From assembly GCF_001981305.1 (NCBI RefSeq), contig NZ_MSCW01000002.1:62001-126000 (forward strand): 64,000 bases of DNA, read 5' to 3'. The notes beneath the pieces were generated by a model. That model was not told where the DNA came from, did no database searches, and saw nothing but the letters and a program-made list of their open reading frames with translations. The stretch is from Marinobacter lutaoensis. GTDB taxonomy: Bacteria > Pseudomonadota > Gammaproteobacteria > Pseudomonadales > Oleiphilaceae. The translations under genes and the position numbers were made by a program. Each line of letters opens with the position of its first letter. The first letter of the stretch is position 1. This document shows positions 9,583 to 17,786 of the stretch, one piece after another.

Positions 9583-10515
9583 TTACCCCTTGTACAGCCG
9601 TGGGTTCATGACATCCCGCAGCCAGTCACCCAACAGGTTGATGACCAGCACGAGCACCACCAGCACCAGGCCGGGGATCAGGGTGATCCACCAGGAACCG
9701 CTCTGGATGTAGTCAAAGCCGGACTTGATCAGGGAGCCCAGCGACGGCTGGGTTTCCGGCATGCCCAGCCCCAGGAACGACAGCGCCGCCTCGGAGATGA
9801 TGGCGTTGGCGATCTGCACCGTGGCGATGACGAAGATCGGCGACAGGGTGTTGGGCAGGATGTGACGGAACATGATGCGTCCGGTGCCGAAGCCCATCAC
9901 CTTGGCCGCGTCCACGTATTCCTTTTTCTTCTCCGCCAGCACCGAGGCGCGCACGGTGCGGGCGATTTGGGGCCATTCCGCCACGCCGATGATGAAGATC
10001 AGCATGTAGATGGCGATTTCGCCGAACATCAGGTTGCCGAAACTGGCCTTGAACACCGCCCCGACGATGATCGCCACCATCAGGGTGGAGAAGGACAGCT
10101 GGACATCGGCGATGCGCATCAGAATGGCGTCCACTTTGCCACCCAGATAGCCCGCCAGCAGGCCAAACAAGATGCCCAGCGCCGCTTGCAGCAGCACCGC
10201 GCCGAAACCGATCACCAGCGATACTCGGGTGCCGTAGAGAATGGTGGAGAGCAGGTCCCGACCCTGGGCATCGGTGCCCAGAGGAAAGGCCGGATCGGCG
10301 CCGGCCATGCCCACCGGCGGCAGCTCCGAGTTCATGATGTCGATCTGCGCCAGATCGTAGGGGTTGGTGGGCGCCAGCCAGGGCGCGAACACCGCCGCCA
10401 GCACCATGGTCAGCAGCACCAGGAAGCTGAGGATCGCCACCTTGTCGCGCTTGAAGCTGTACCAGAAGAAGGACTCGCGGAAGCGGTCCCAGCGGGAAAC
10501 CGTTGCCGTTGTCAT
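9583..10515 (-). CDS. Peptide ABC transporter permease, DppC/OppC type
   Basis: This 310-residue inner-membrane permease has six predicted helices. The first follows a basic N-terminus (RDKVAILSFLVLLTMVLAAVFAPWLAP). A periplasmic loop contains the family motif FPLGTDAQGRDLLS, and the cytoplasmic coupling EAA loop is EYVDAAKVMGFGTGRIMFRH. It forms a heterodimer with the DppB-type permease. Its start overlaps the end of that gene by four bases, and it ends four bases before the DppD-like gene. Confidence 0.94.
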   Translation of the reverse strand: MTTATVSRWDRFRESFFWYSFKRDKVAILSFLVLLTMVLAAVFAPWLAPTNPYDLAQIDIMNSELPPVGMAGADPAFPLGTDAQGRDLLSTILYGTRVSLVIGFGAVLLQAALGILFGLLAGYLGGKVDAILMRIADVQLSFSTLMVAIIVGAVFKASFGNLMFGEIAIYMLIFIIGVAEWPQIARTVRASVLAEKKKEYVDAAKVMGFGTGRIMFRHILPNTLSPIFVIATVQIANAIISEAALSFLGLGMPETQPSLGSLIKSGFDYIQSGSWWITLIPGLVLVVLVLVINLLGDWLRDVMNPRLYKG

Positions 10516-11561
10516 GCTTTCTTACCTGTCAGTTTGACGGTGGGGTTGACCAGACCGTAGATCAGGTCCACCAGGGTGTTGGTCACCACGAAGATCAGGC
10601 CCACCACCATCAGATACGCGACAATCAGGGGAATGTCGCTGCGGGTGATGGCCTCCAGGAACATCAGGCCCACGCCGGGCCACTGGAATACGGTCTCGGT
10701 AAGGATGGTGTAGGCCACCATGATACCGATCTGCACGCCGCCCACGGTGATCACCGGCAGCATGGTGTTCTTCAGCGCATGCAGGAAATTGATGCGCCAG
10801 GCACTCAGCCCCTTGGCCCGGGCATAACGGATGTAATCGCTCTGCAGCACCTCCATCATCTCGGCCCGGATCAGCCGGATGAACAGCGGCAGCATGATCG
10901 AAGCCAGCGACACCGACGGCAGGAGCAGGTGCATCAGCCCTTCGGACGTAAAGAAGCCGGACTCCCAGGTGCCAAACAACGGCGTCAGGTGCTCGCCCCG
11001 GCCGTAGGACGGCAGCCCACCCTCGGTGGACAGCGCCTCGTTCAGCCACTGCCCCCAGGCGGTATCGGATGGGAACCAGTTCACCGTCACGCCAATGGAA
11101 AACAGCTGAATCAGGACAATCGCAGTCAGAAACACGGGAATGGAAATGCCCACGGTACTCACGCCCATGAAGAATTTCGACAGCCACGCCTGTGGCCGGA
11201 TCGCCGAATACACGCCAATGGGCACCGACAACAGGATGATGATCAGGCTGGCACCGATCACCAGCTCCAGCGTGGCCGGCAGGTGCTCGGCGATCACCGC
11301 CAGGGTCGGCTTGCTGTAAAAGTAGGAGTTCCCCAAGTCGCCCTGCAGGGCGTTGCCGGCGAAACGCAGGTACTGGATCACCATGGGGTCGTTCAACCCC
11401 AGTTCCTCGCGGATAGCCTCGCGTTCCTCCTGGGAAACGGACATGCCCACCATTTCCTGAAGCGGGTCGCCCAGACCGTCCTGGATGGCGAAGGCCACCA
11501 CGCTGATCACGAACATGACCAGCAGGGCCTGGGAAATTCGCTGAACCAAAAACGCTAACAT
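10512..11561 (-). CDS. Peptide ABC transporter permease, DppB/OppB type
   Basis: This 349-residue permease starts with the characteristic helix MLAFLVQRISQALLVMFVIS. The segment YFYSKPTLAVIAEHLPATLELV and the EAA loop YIRYARAKGLSAWRINFLHA are diagnostic of the DppB family. It carries an insertion of about 40 residues (around GQWLNEALSTEGGLPSYGRGE) that is common in DppB homologues. It is separated from the binding-protein gene by a strong stem-loop, which would lower expression of the membrane and ATPase subunits relative to the binding protein. Confidence 0.94.
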   Translation of the reverse strand: MLAFLVQRISQALLVMFVISVVAFAIQDGLGDPLQEMVGMSVSQEEREAIREELGLNDPMVIQYLRFAGNALQGDLGNSYFYSKPTLAVIAEHLPATLELVIGASLIIILLSVPIGVYSAIRPQAWLSKFFMGVSTVGISIPVFLTAIVLIQLFSIGVTVNWFPSDTAWGQWLNEALSTEGGLPSYGRGEHLTPLFGTWESGFFTSEGLMHLLLPSVSLASIMLPLFIRLIRAEMMEVLQSDYIRYARAKGLSAWRINFLHALKNTMLPVITVGGVQIGIMVAYTILTETVFQWPGVGLMFLEAITRSDIPLIVAYLMVVGLIFVVTNTLVDLIYGLVNPTVKLTGKKA

Positions 11562-11588
11562 GGATTGAGTCCGATCGTGCTTGCAAAC

Positions 11589-11622
11589 AAAAAGCCGGCT
11601 CCGGATCGCTCCAGAACCGGCT
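11589..11622 (-). terminator. Strong stem-loop with T tract between binding-protein and permease genes
   Basis: A 13-bp stem (11610-11622 with 11593-11605, including two G-T pairs) closes a 4-base loop. On the minus strand it is followed by five T. Since the permease genes downstream lack another obvious promoter, it is probably a partial terminator or processing element that keeps binding-protein mRNA in excess. Confidence 0.8.
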
Positions 11623-11637
11623 CATTCTCACAGGGTG

Positions 11638-13188
11638 TTACTCGATGACCAGGTCACCCAGGTACGGGAAGTTCATGACGTTGAGCACCGGTTCGATGTT
11701 CACGTTGTTCTTCGCCGCCCAGGCCAGGTCCTGCCAATGCAGCGGAATGAAGGCCGCGTCGTCGTACAGCCGTTTTTCCACTTCCTGCAACAGCGCCGCG
11801 CGCTTGTCCAGATCGGTTTCGACGTTGGCCTGCTCGACCAGGGCGTCGATTTCCGGGTTGCAATAGTTGCCAGCATTGTACTGACCGGCACCGGTCTCGG
11901 CATTCGGGCAGAAGGTCAGGAACTCGTAGAAGTTGGCCGAGTCTTCGGTGTCGGCGTGCCAGCCGATCATCATCATGTCGGCGGCGCGGTTGTCGTACTC
12001 AGGCCAGTACTGCGCCTTGGGCAGAGTCTTCAGATCCACCTTGATGTTGATGCGGGCCAGCATCGCCGCCACCGCCTGGGCGATCTTGTCGTCGTTCACG
12101 TAACGGTTGTTCGGCGCCATCATGGTGATGGTGAAGCCATCCTCGTAACCGGCTTCCTTCATCAGCTGCTTGGCCTTTTCCACGTCGAAACGGGGTTTCA
12201 GGTCCGGGTTGTGGCCCTGATAGCCTTCCGGCGACAGCTGAGCAGCCGGGGTGGCGAAGCCCTTCATAATCTTGGCGGCAATGCCTTCCTGGTTGATGGC
12301 TTGGCGCACCTTCGGGTTCTTGAAGGCCTCCACCCGCTCCTGGTTCATGTGGAACAGAATGATGCGGGTGCCGCTCATGGTCACCAGCTTGGCGTTCTTG
12401 TCGTTGCGGATACGCTCCAGATCGTTGGGCGGGACCGGCGCGATGAAGTCGACACCACCGGACAGCAGCGCGGAGACGCGGGTGGCGTCTTCTTTGATCG
12501 GCGTCAGCACGATCTTGCCCACGTTACCCGGGGACTCGGTGTCCCAGTAGTCCTTGAAGCGCTCGAATTCCACCCGCACACCCTGCTGACGCTCGGTCAC
12601 CCGGAACGGGCCGGTGCCGGAGATGTGGGTGGAGGCGAACGAGTTGCCGTGTTTGAGGATGGCACTCTTGTCCTCGCCGTCCTCGGTGGTGCCGGTATAG
12701 AACTCGCTGTCCAGCGGGAAGATGTAGGTGGCGGTGTTCAGCAACAGCGGGTACGGTTCGCTGGTCACCAGCTCGAAGGTGTAGTCGTCGATGATGTTGA
12801 TGCCGGAGAACGGCTTGAAGATGGCCTTGAAGTCCTGGCTCTGTTTCAGGCGGTCAAAGGTAAACTTGACGTCCTTGGTGGTCAGCTCGTTACCCGAGTG
12901 GAACTTCACGCCCTTGCGCAGCTTGAAGCGCACGGTGTTATCGTCGATCCGCTCCCAGCTTTCCGCCAGGCGCGGCTCGAAACCGAGATCCTGCGTCCAG
13001 CGCAGCAACGGGTCGAAACTCATGTGCGACAGTTGCAGGATGCCGCCGGAGAGTTGCTCGTGAATGTCGAGGGTTACGGGATCGGCGTCGTACGCCATTT
13101 TCAGTTCCTTGGTGGCCTCGGCCGCGAGCGCCATCGGCGCGGTGGCCAGGGCCATGGAACCCATAAAAGCTGCTAAGAATTTTTTCAT
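11638..13188 (-). CDS. Peptide ABC transporter periplasmic binding protein (SBP_bac_5)
   Basis: This is a 516-residue solute-binding protein of the DppA/OppA family, first gene of the operon. The ATG at 13188 gives a clean signal peptide (MKKFLAAFMGSMALATAPMALA). The GTG at 13221 in the same frame would add 11 polar residues before it and is less likely. Family hallmarks include DPLLRWTQDLGFEPRLAESWE near the N-terminus, VKFHSGNELTTKDVKFT, and the closing WAAKNNVN segment. The peptide length preference and possible non-peptide ligands cannot be read from the sequence. The roughly 250 bases upstream, shared with yaeQ, should contain the promoter. Confidence 0.93.
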   Translation of the reverse strand: MKKFLAAFMGSMALATAPMALAAEATKELKMAYDADPVTLDIHEQLSGGILQLSHMSFDPLLRWTQDLGFEPRLAESWERIDDNTVRFKLRKGVKFHSGNELTTKDVKFTFDRLKQSQDFKAIFKPFSGINIIDDYTFELVTSEPYPLLLNTATYIFPLDSEFYTGTTEDGEDKSAILKHGNSFASTHISGTGPFRVTERQQGVRVEFERFKDYWDTESPGNVGKIVLTPIKEDATRVSALLSGGVDFIAPVPPNDLERIRNDKNAKLVTMSGTRIILFHMNQERVEAFKNPKVRQAINQEGIAAKIMKGFATPAAQLSPEGYQGHNPDLKPRFDVEKAKQLMKEAGYEDGFTITMMAPNNRYVNDDKIAQAVAAMLARINIKVDLKTLPKAQYWPEYDNRAADMMMIGWHADTEDSANFYEFLTFCPNAETGAGQYNAGNYCNPEIDALVEQANVETDLDKRAALLQEVEKRLYDDAAFIPLHWQDLAWAAKNNVNIEPVLNVMNFPYLGDLVIE

Positions 13189-13444
13189 CGCGTTTTCCGT
13201 CGCTGTTTTAGGAGTTTTCACGGAACATCGGCCCAGAAGGGCACCAGATGCCTGGCCAACAAGCTAGCCTCGGAAATCCCCTACGGCAATCGAAATTGCG
13301 ACATGCGCCTATGCGCGATATGAATGACCCGTTTTAGGGCGCGGCCCCGACCCCGCGCCCCTGCCCTCCCGGCGGGGCATGCGATACACTGGTGCACCCG
13401 TGCCCCGCGGTATTGCCACCCCACGCATCACACAGGAACTCTCC

Positions 13445-13990
13445 ATGGCGCTCAAAGCCACCGTATTCAAGGCCTCGCTCCAGATCGCCGACCTTGACCG
13501 GCATTACTACGCCGACCACCACCTGACCCTGGCGCGACACCCGTCGGAAACCGACGAACGCATGATGATCCGCCTGCTGGCGCTTGCCCTGAACGCCAGC
13601 GACACCCTGGAATTCACCCGGGGCCTGAGCACCGACGAGGAGCCCGAGCTGTGGCAGAAAAGCCTTACCGACGAGATCGAACTGTGGGTGGAGCTGGGAC
13701 TGCCGGAAGAAGACCGCTTGCGCAAGGCCTGCCACCGGGCCGACCAAGTGCTTCTATATACCTACGGCGGCCGGGCGGTGCCGGTGTGGCAGGCCAAGCA
13801 TGGCGGCAAGCTGGCGCGCCACACCAACCTGACCGTCTTCGACCTGAAAGCCCCGGAAACCGAAGCGCTGGCCAGTCTCGCCGAACGTACCATGGTGTTC
13901 CAAGTGACCATCCAAGACGGCATCGTCACCTTCAGCAACACCCAGGCCTGGGTGTCGGTCGCCCCTACCCGCTGGCAACCCGGCCAGTGA
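13445..13990 (+). CDS. yaeQ: YaeQ family protein
   Basis: This 181-residue protein aligns with E. coli YaeQ from its first residue (MALKATVFKA, then LTLARHPSETDERMMIRLLA, FTRGLSTDEEPE and TIQDG). YaeQ has a PD-(D/E)XK nuclease-like fold. Its cellular role is unclear, and reports linking it to RfaH suppression are not settled to my knowledge. The ATG at 13445 matches the family start; the 22 extra codons upstream in the frame do not. It precedes the tRNA-Arg gene on the same strand. Confidence 0.9.
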   Translation: MALKATVFKASLQIADLDRHYYADHHLTLARHPSETDERMMIRLLALALNASDTLEFTRGLSTDEEPELWQKSLTDEIELWVELGLPEEDRLRKACHRADQVLLYTYGGRAVPVWQAKHGGKLARHTNLTVFDLKAPETEALASLAERTMVFQVTIQDGIVTFSNTQAWVSVAPTRWQPGQ

Positions 13991-14011
13991 CACAAACGCC
14001 ATGCAAGGGGC

Positions 14012-14040
14012 TAGACAACGGCGGCCTTCCTACGTAAGAT
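14012..14040 (+). promoter_or_regulatory. Sigma-70 promoter for tRNA-Arg
   Basis: A -35 element TAGACA (14012-14017) and a -10 element TAAGAT (14035-14040) are separated by 17 bases and followed by a GC-rich discriminator (TGCGCT). The predicted start is about ten bases before the mature tRNA 5' end. GC-rich discriminators are typical of stringently controlled tRNA promoters. Confidence 0.65.
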
Positions 14041-14056
14041 TGCGCTCTCGAAATCA

Positions 14057-14133
14057 CCGCCCGTAGCTCAGCTGGATAGAGCGTTGCCCTCCGGAGGCAA
14101 AGGTCTCAGGTTCGAATCCTGACGGGCGGGCCA
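14057..14133 (+). tRNA. tRNA-Arg (anticodon CCG)
   Basis: A full 77-base cloverleaf is present. The 7-bp acceptor stem CCGCCCG/CGGGCGG is perfect, the D stem is GCTC/GAGC, the anticodon stem TTGCC/GGCAA has loop CTCCGGA (anticodon CCG), and the T stem TCAGG/CCTGA has loop TTCGAAT. CCA is encoded. It decodes CGG codons. Confidence 0.97.
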
Positions 14134-14148
14134 TTTCCCGCCTTCTTT
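14125..14148 (+). terminator. Possible terminator using the tRNA-Arg 3' acceptor strand as its left arm
   Basis: GGCGGG (14125-14130, inside the tRNA 3' end) pairs with CCCGCC (14137-14142) around the loop CCATTT and is followed by TTCTTTC. It could terminate transcription or mimic the acceptor stem. The tail is short, so the call is tentative. Confidence 0.45.
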
Positions 14149-14340
14149 CAATAAGTTACCCAACATCTCCATTAAATTACTGCCAAAAACTCGTCATACC
14201 ACCATCCTACTGGCAGTTCAGCGCAATGCTAAAGGAATGACCTTCGCCCATTCACACAAAAATCTCCGATTTTGGCGTAAATTTCTGTCTGTGCCCAAAT
14301 GGCGCAAATGTCATAAGAACCTCTACAGGCAAGTGCCGCT

Positions 14341-14370
14341 TTGACAAAGGTAAAATGATCGTTTTACCAT
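14341..14370 (+). promoter_or_regulatory. tetR promoter with overlapping palindromic operator
   Basis: A consensus -35 TTGACA (14341-14346) is followed after 18 bases by TACCAT (14365-14370). GGTAAAA and TTTTACC form a near-perfect 20-bp palindrome (14349-14368) that spans the spacer and the -10 element. The TetR-family start codon is at 14377. The arrangement fits autorepression. Confidence 0.65.
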
Positions 14371-14376
14371 GCAGGC

Positions 14377-14904
14377 ATGGACACCAGACGTAAGTTGCTT
14401 TGCGCTGCGGAAGCGCTTTTTGACCGGCACGGGTTTACCGCCACCGGCATGGGGCGGCTGACCCGGGCCGCCGATATGTCGAGCCGGACCCTGTACAAAC
14501 ACGCTGGCAGCAAGGCCGACCTGATCGTTGCGGTTCTGGCGGAGCGGCAACAGCGCTTCCTGAGGGCGATCCGGGTACAGAGCGTGGAGGCGCTGTTCGC
14601 GGCGCTGGAAACCTGGGTGCGCCGCGAGGGGGGACGGGGCTGCCTGTTCCTGCGGGCCTATGGGGAAACGGGCGGAGACGCGCCCGAGATTGCCCAGGCC
14701 GTATCAACCTACAAGGCAGAACTGTTCGACACCATCGAGAAGATCGTCTCGGCGGAGACCGGGGGAACGCACCAGCCCGAGCTGGCGGAGCAAATTCTGG
14801 TCCTTTTCGAAGGCGCGACCTGGGCGGCGGTTTACCGTGGGACCGGGGCCATAAACGCCGCGCGACAGGCGGCGGTGGCCCTGATCCAACAGGCACGGTC
14901 ATGA
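14377..14904 (+). CDS. TetR-family transcriptional repressor
   Basis: This 175-residue regulator has an N-terminal TetR helix-turn-helix (residues about 5-50: LLCAAEALFDRHGFTATGMG... RTLYKHAGSKADLI). The C-terminal ligand domain is short. The stop overlaps the start of the MFS gene (ATGA), so the pair is translationally coupled, and the repressor probably controls the transporter as well as itself through the palindrome upstream. The ligand is unknown. The 243 bases before the gene, after tRNA-Arg, are visibly more AT-rich than the surroundings and hold no other gene I can support. Confidence 0.88.
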   Translation: MDTRRKLLCAAEALFDRHGFTATGMGRLTRAADMSSRTLYKHAGSKADLIVAVLAERQQRFLRAIRVQSVEALFAALETWVRREGGRGCLFLRAYGETGGDAPEIAQAVSTYKAELFDTIEKIVSAETGGTHQPELAEQILVLFEGATWAAVYRGTGAINAARQAAVALIQQARS

Positions 14905-16061
14905 CAGCCGGAGCACGACTTGGGGCCACCGGCTTCGGACTGATCGCGGTTTGCTATGGCTTCGCGCGATTCGCCTTCGGACTGTTTCTTCCGCGCATCA
15001 ATGCCGACCTGTCGCTCAGTCCAACCCTGAGTGGCCTGATCTCAGGCGGGTCCTTTCTGGCGTACTGCATCACGATCATTTTGTCGGCGCATCTGACCGA
15101 GCACTTTGGCGCCCGGGCCGTGGCCACCGGGGCGGCACTGGTGGCCGGCGTCGGCATGGCCGGTATTGCCCTGGCCCCCTCCGCTTTCTGGCTGGCCGGC
15201 GCCGTCATTCTGGCTGGCTCGAGTACCGGCCTGGCGTCACCGCCCATGGCTGCGGCCGTGGCCACGGTCATCCGGCCGGCTCGACAGGAAGCCGCCAACA
15301 CCCTGATCAACGCCGGCACCAGCGTGGGTGTCATGATCTCTGGACCGGTGGCGTTGTTGCTGGGTGGCCACTGGCGGCTTGCGTTCGCCGTGTTTGCCCT
15401 CGGGGCCCTGGCAATCGCGATTGCGGTGGTGTTCACGGTGCCCGCGGCCACCCGAACAGCGAGCCAGGCCCCGGGCGGCCGGCCGCCGCTCAATGCCGCC
15501 CTCACCCGGCTGATCATCGCCGCTTTCCTGATGGGGATGTCCAGCACCGCCCTTTGGAGCTTCGGCGGACAACTGGTCTCGCTCCGTCTGGGGTGGGAAG
15601 GTTCAGGCGCGGGGCTGCTTTGGATCGCCATCGGTTCCGCCGGAATTGCCGGAGCCGGTGCAGGCACGCTCGCGGCTCGCCTGGGAATAGATCGGGTGCA
15701 CCGGCTGTTTCTCGCCGCCATGGCGGTGGGCATTCTAGCGGTTGGTCTCGCCGGCACCACCCCGGTTCTGGCCCTATCCGGCGGCCTCCTGTTCGGTGCC
15801 GCCTACATCATGCTGACCGGTATATACCTGATCTGGGGGGTGTCGGTCCTGCCGGATCGGCCGGCAACGGGTCTGATGGTCGGTTTCCTCACCATCGCCA
15901 TTGGCCAGACCGTCGGCGCCCCGTTGTTCGGATGGCTGATCGACAGCCTAACGGTGACTCACGCGGTGGTGATGTTCGCCGGTGTCGCCATCACGGCCGG
16001 CCGGGTCCGCTGCAGACCGATGGCAACGGGCCGGTCCTCGCTCTCAGGGTCCCAGGCCTGA
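14901..16061 (+). CDS. MFS transporter, YbfB/YjiJ-like
   Basis: This 386-residue major facilitator protein has about 12 hydrophobic segments in two halves, with the central break near PAATRTASQAPGGRPPLN. The opening (FGLIAVCYGFARFAFGLFLPRI) and the R/D-rich loop after helix 2 (LTEHFGARAVA) resemble the YbfB/YjiJ group, whose substrates are mostly unknown. The last 20 residues (RVRCRPMATGRSS...) are polar and unlike a typical final helix end, but no better frame continues. It is translationally coupled to the TetR gene. Efflux of the TetR ligand is the simplest reading. Confidence 0.85.
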   Translation: MTAGARLGATGFGLIAVCYGFARFAFGLFLPRINADLSLSPTLSGLISGGSFLAYCITIILSAHLTEHFGARAVATGAALVAGVGMAGIALAPSAFWLAGAVILAGSSTGLASPPMAAAVATVIRPARQEAANTLINAGTSVGVMISGPVALLLGGHWRLAFAVFALGALAIAIAVVFTVPAATRTASQAPGGRPPLNAALTRLIIAAFLMGMSSTALWSFGGQLVSLRLGWEGSGAGLLWIAIGSAGIAGAGAGTLAARLGIDRVHRLFLAAMAVGILAVGLAGTTPVLALSGGLLFGAAYIMLTGIYLIWGVSVLPDRPATGLMVGFLTIAIGQTVGAPLFGWLIDSLTVTHAVVMFAGVAITAGRVRCRPMATGRSSLSGSQA

Positions 16062-16108
16062 CCGCACGGCGCCACGGCCACCGCCTTGACCCACAGGACA
16101 TAGGCCAT

Positions 16109-16124
16109 GAAAATCATTATCATT
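16109..16124 (-). promoter_or_regulatory. Strong Fur-box match upstream of the DUF2218 gene
   Basis: Read on the minus strand, AATGATAATGATTTTC (16109-16124) matches 14 of 16 positions of the Fur consensus core AATGATAATCATTATC. It lies 32 bases before the DUF2218 start and just past the MFS stop, so it most likely controls the downstream gene. Confidence 0.65.
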
Positions 16125-16155
16125 ACATTCCCCATGCAGCCTACAGGAGTTCCCC

Positions 16156-16440
16156 ATGCCATCCGCCACCGCCCAGGTGACCGTGCCCGCCCCCGGCCCT
16201 CTGCTCAAAAAGCTCTGCCGGCATTTCAGCCACAAGGTGGAGGCCACCTTTGACGACCAGTCCGGTGAAGTGCGCTTTCCCTTCGGTACCGCCCGGCTGA
16301 CGGCCGACGCCGACACCGGGGTGCTGAGCATCCACTCAGAGGCCGAAACCGAGGCACTGCTGGAGCAAACCAAGTCGGTGGTGGGGGACCACCTGGAGCG
16401 GTTTTCGACCCGGCATCCGGTCACCGTCATTTGGTCCTGA
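16156..16440 (+). CDS. DUF2218 domain protein
   Basis: This is a 94-residue soluble protein matching DUF2218 along its length: LLKKLCRHFSHKVEATFD, a VRFPFGTARL strand, and the closing VVGDHLERFSTRHPVTVIW. The function is not known. Family members are often found beside siderophore-interacting proteins or iron genes. Here a strong Fur-like box lies immediately upstream, which supports iron regulation. CAGGAG six bases before the ATG supports the start. Confidence 0.88.
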   Translation: MPSATAQVTVPAPGPLLKKLCRHFSHKVEATFDDQSGEVRFPFGTARLTADADTGVLSIHSEAETEALLEQTKSVVGDHLERFSTRHPVTVIWS

Positions 16441-16485
16441 CCCCGCTCCGCCGCCGCGCTCCAGACGGGCTTGGCGGCGCCACTC

Positions 16486-16500
16486 ATCGATTCAATCGAT
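16486..16500. promoter_or_regulatory. Perfect 7-1-7 palindrome upstream of yeiH
   Basis: ATCGATTCAATCGAT (16486-16500) is a perfect palindrome around one central base, about 90 bases before the yeiH start, in an AT-rich patch. It is a candidate operator. No regulator gene is adjacent. Confidence 0.4.
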
Positions 16501-16587
16501 TTATATCTCGCAATTTATCCATTTTTCAGATTCAAATCCCAGACCTAGAATAACCTTATTCCACAAAGCACTATCGAGGATGACATC

Positions 16588-17580
16588 ATGTGGAAAGGTC
16601 TGGCGATTTGCGCCGCCCTGAGTGGCGGCGGCTATGCCCTGGCGCGGCTGGCGGGGGGCGGCATCAGTCCGTTGGTCTTTGCCCTGGCCCTGGGGGTACT
16701 CGTCGGCAACCTGCCGCTCCGCCCGGACCCACGCCCGCTGGAGGCGGGGCTGAGGTTCGCCACGCGCTGGCTCCTGCGCGGCGGGATCGTCCTGTTCGGG
16801 CTGTCTGTCACTCTTCAGCAGGTGCTGGCACTGGGTCCCGGGGTGCTGTTGCTGGATTTCGTGGTCATTGCCACGATTCTGGTTGCCGGTTTCCAGATCG
16901 GGACACGCTGGCTCGGACTGGACCGGGAAACCGCTCTACTCATCAGCGCCGGCAGCGCCATCTGCGGCGCCGCAGCGGTGCTGGCCACCGAAGCCACCAT
17001 TCGGGCGCGGCCCGCCGCCACCGCCATGGCGGTGGCGACCGTGGTGCTGTTTGGCAGTCTGGCCATGCTGGTCTATCCAGCGCTGTTCCCGCTGTTCGGC
17101 TGGGACCAGGGGCTCTATGGCATCTACATCGGCGCCACCGTGCACGAAGTGGCCCAGGTGGTGGCCGCAGGCAACGCCGTCGGCGCCGATGCCCTGGCCA
17201 ATGCGGTCATCGTGAAACTGGTGCGGGTGATGCTGTTGGTGCCGTTCCTGTTCATCGTCGGCCGTTGGTGGCTCGCCCGCCAGCCACGCCCCGAGGGCAC
17301 GCCGGCTCGGGCCGCCCGGCTGCCGGTACCCTGGTTCGCCTTCGGCTTTCTGGCGATGGTGGGGGTGAACAGCCTGGTGTCCATTCCGGGCCCTCTGCAC
17401 GACGGCCTGTCGCTGTTGGGGCAGGCCGCCCTGACCATGGCCATGGCGGCCCTGGGCTTCGAGACCCGGCTGGAGAAACTGCGCGCCCTCGGCGTCAGTC
17501 CCCTGATCCTGGGATCGATTCTGTTCCTGCTGCTGATTACGGGCGGCGGCGCTATGACGGCTCTGATCGCGACGATCTAG
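16588..17580 (+). CDS. yeiH: YeiH family putative sulfate/anion exporter (UPF0324)
   Basis: This 330-residue inner-membrane protein has about ten hydrophobic segments. It belongs to the Cons_hypoth698/UPF0324 family (E. coli YeiH), recognisable from GISPLVFALALGVLVGNL, LLRGGIVLFGLSVTL, SAGSAICGAAAVLATE and the GATVHEVAQVVAAG motif. In other bacteria YeiH is controlled by the LysR regulator YeiE and has been proposed to export sulfate or sulfite. No yeiE homologue lies next to it here. GAGGATGACATC precedes the ATG. Confidence 0.9.
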   Translation: MWKGLAICAALSGGGYALARLAGGGISPLVFALALGVLVGNLPLRPDPRPLEAGLRFATRWLLRGGIVLFGLSVTLQQVLALGPGVLLLDFVVIATILVAGFQIGTRWLGLDRETALLISAGSAICGAAAVLATEATIRARPAATAMAVATVVLFGSLAMLVYPALFPLFGWDQGLYGIYIGATVHEVAQVVAAGNAVGADALANAVIVKLVRVMLLVPFLFIVGRWWLARQPRPEGTPARAARLPVPWFAFGFLAMVGVNSLVSIPGPLHDGLSLLGQAALTMAMAALGFETRLEKLRALGVSPLILGSILFLLLITGGGAMTALIATI

Positions 17581-17625
17581 ATCCGGGCTGGAATTCGGGG
17601 ACGGGGTGGCAGGCAGGGCGGAGGA

Positions 17626-17701
<76 letters not shown>

Positions 17702-17715
17702 TTTCCGGGGGCGAT

Positions 17716-17744
17716 AGCATACCGTGAAGTTTTCGAATTGCCCA
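17716..17744 (-). promoter_or_regulatory. Candidate promoter of tRNA-Thr
   Basis: On the minus strand TGGGCA (17739-17744) and TATGCT (17716-17721) are separated by 17 bases, 14 bases before the mature 5' end, with a GC-rich discriminator. The -35 match is weak. Confidence 0.4.
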
Positions 17745-17786
17745 GTGCCGGATGCCGTTTTTTCCAGGGCACGCCACGCCGGTCCG

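Noticed and set aside
13337..13360. GC-rich hairpin GGGCGCGG/CCGCGCCC between the peptide transporter and yaeQ as a terminator
   Set aside because: It lies upstream of both divergent genes and lacks a T tract in either direction, so a terminator role makes no sense here. It may be chance in GC-rich DNA.
14134..14376. An integrated element at tRNA-Arg
   Set aside because: No integrase, phage or plasmid gene and no repeat of the tRNA 3' end were found in the window; only AT-richness hints at it.
15900..16061. A frameshift at the odd polar C-terminus of the MFS transporter
   Set aside because: Neither of the other frames restores a hydrophobic helix or family-like ending, so I left the gene as is.
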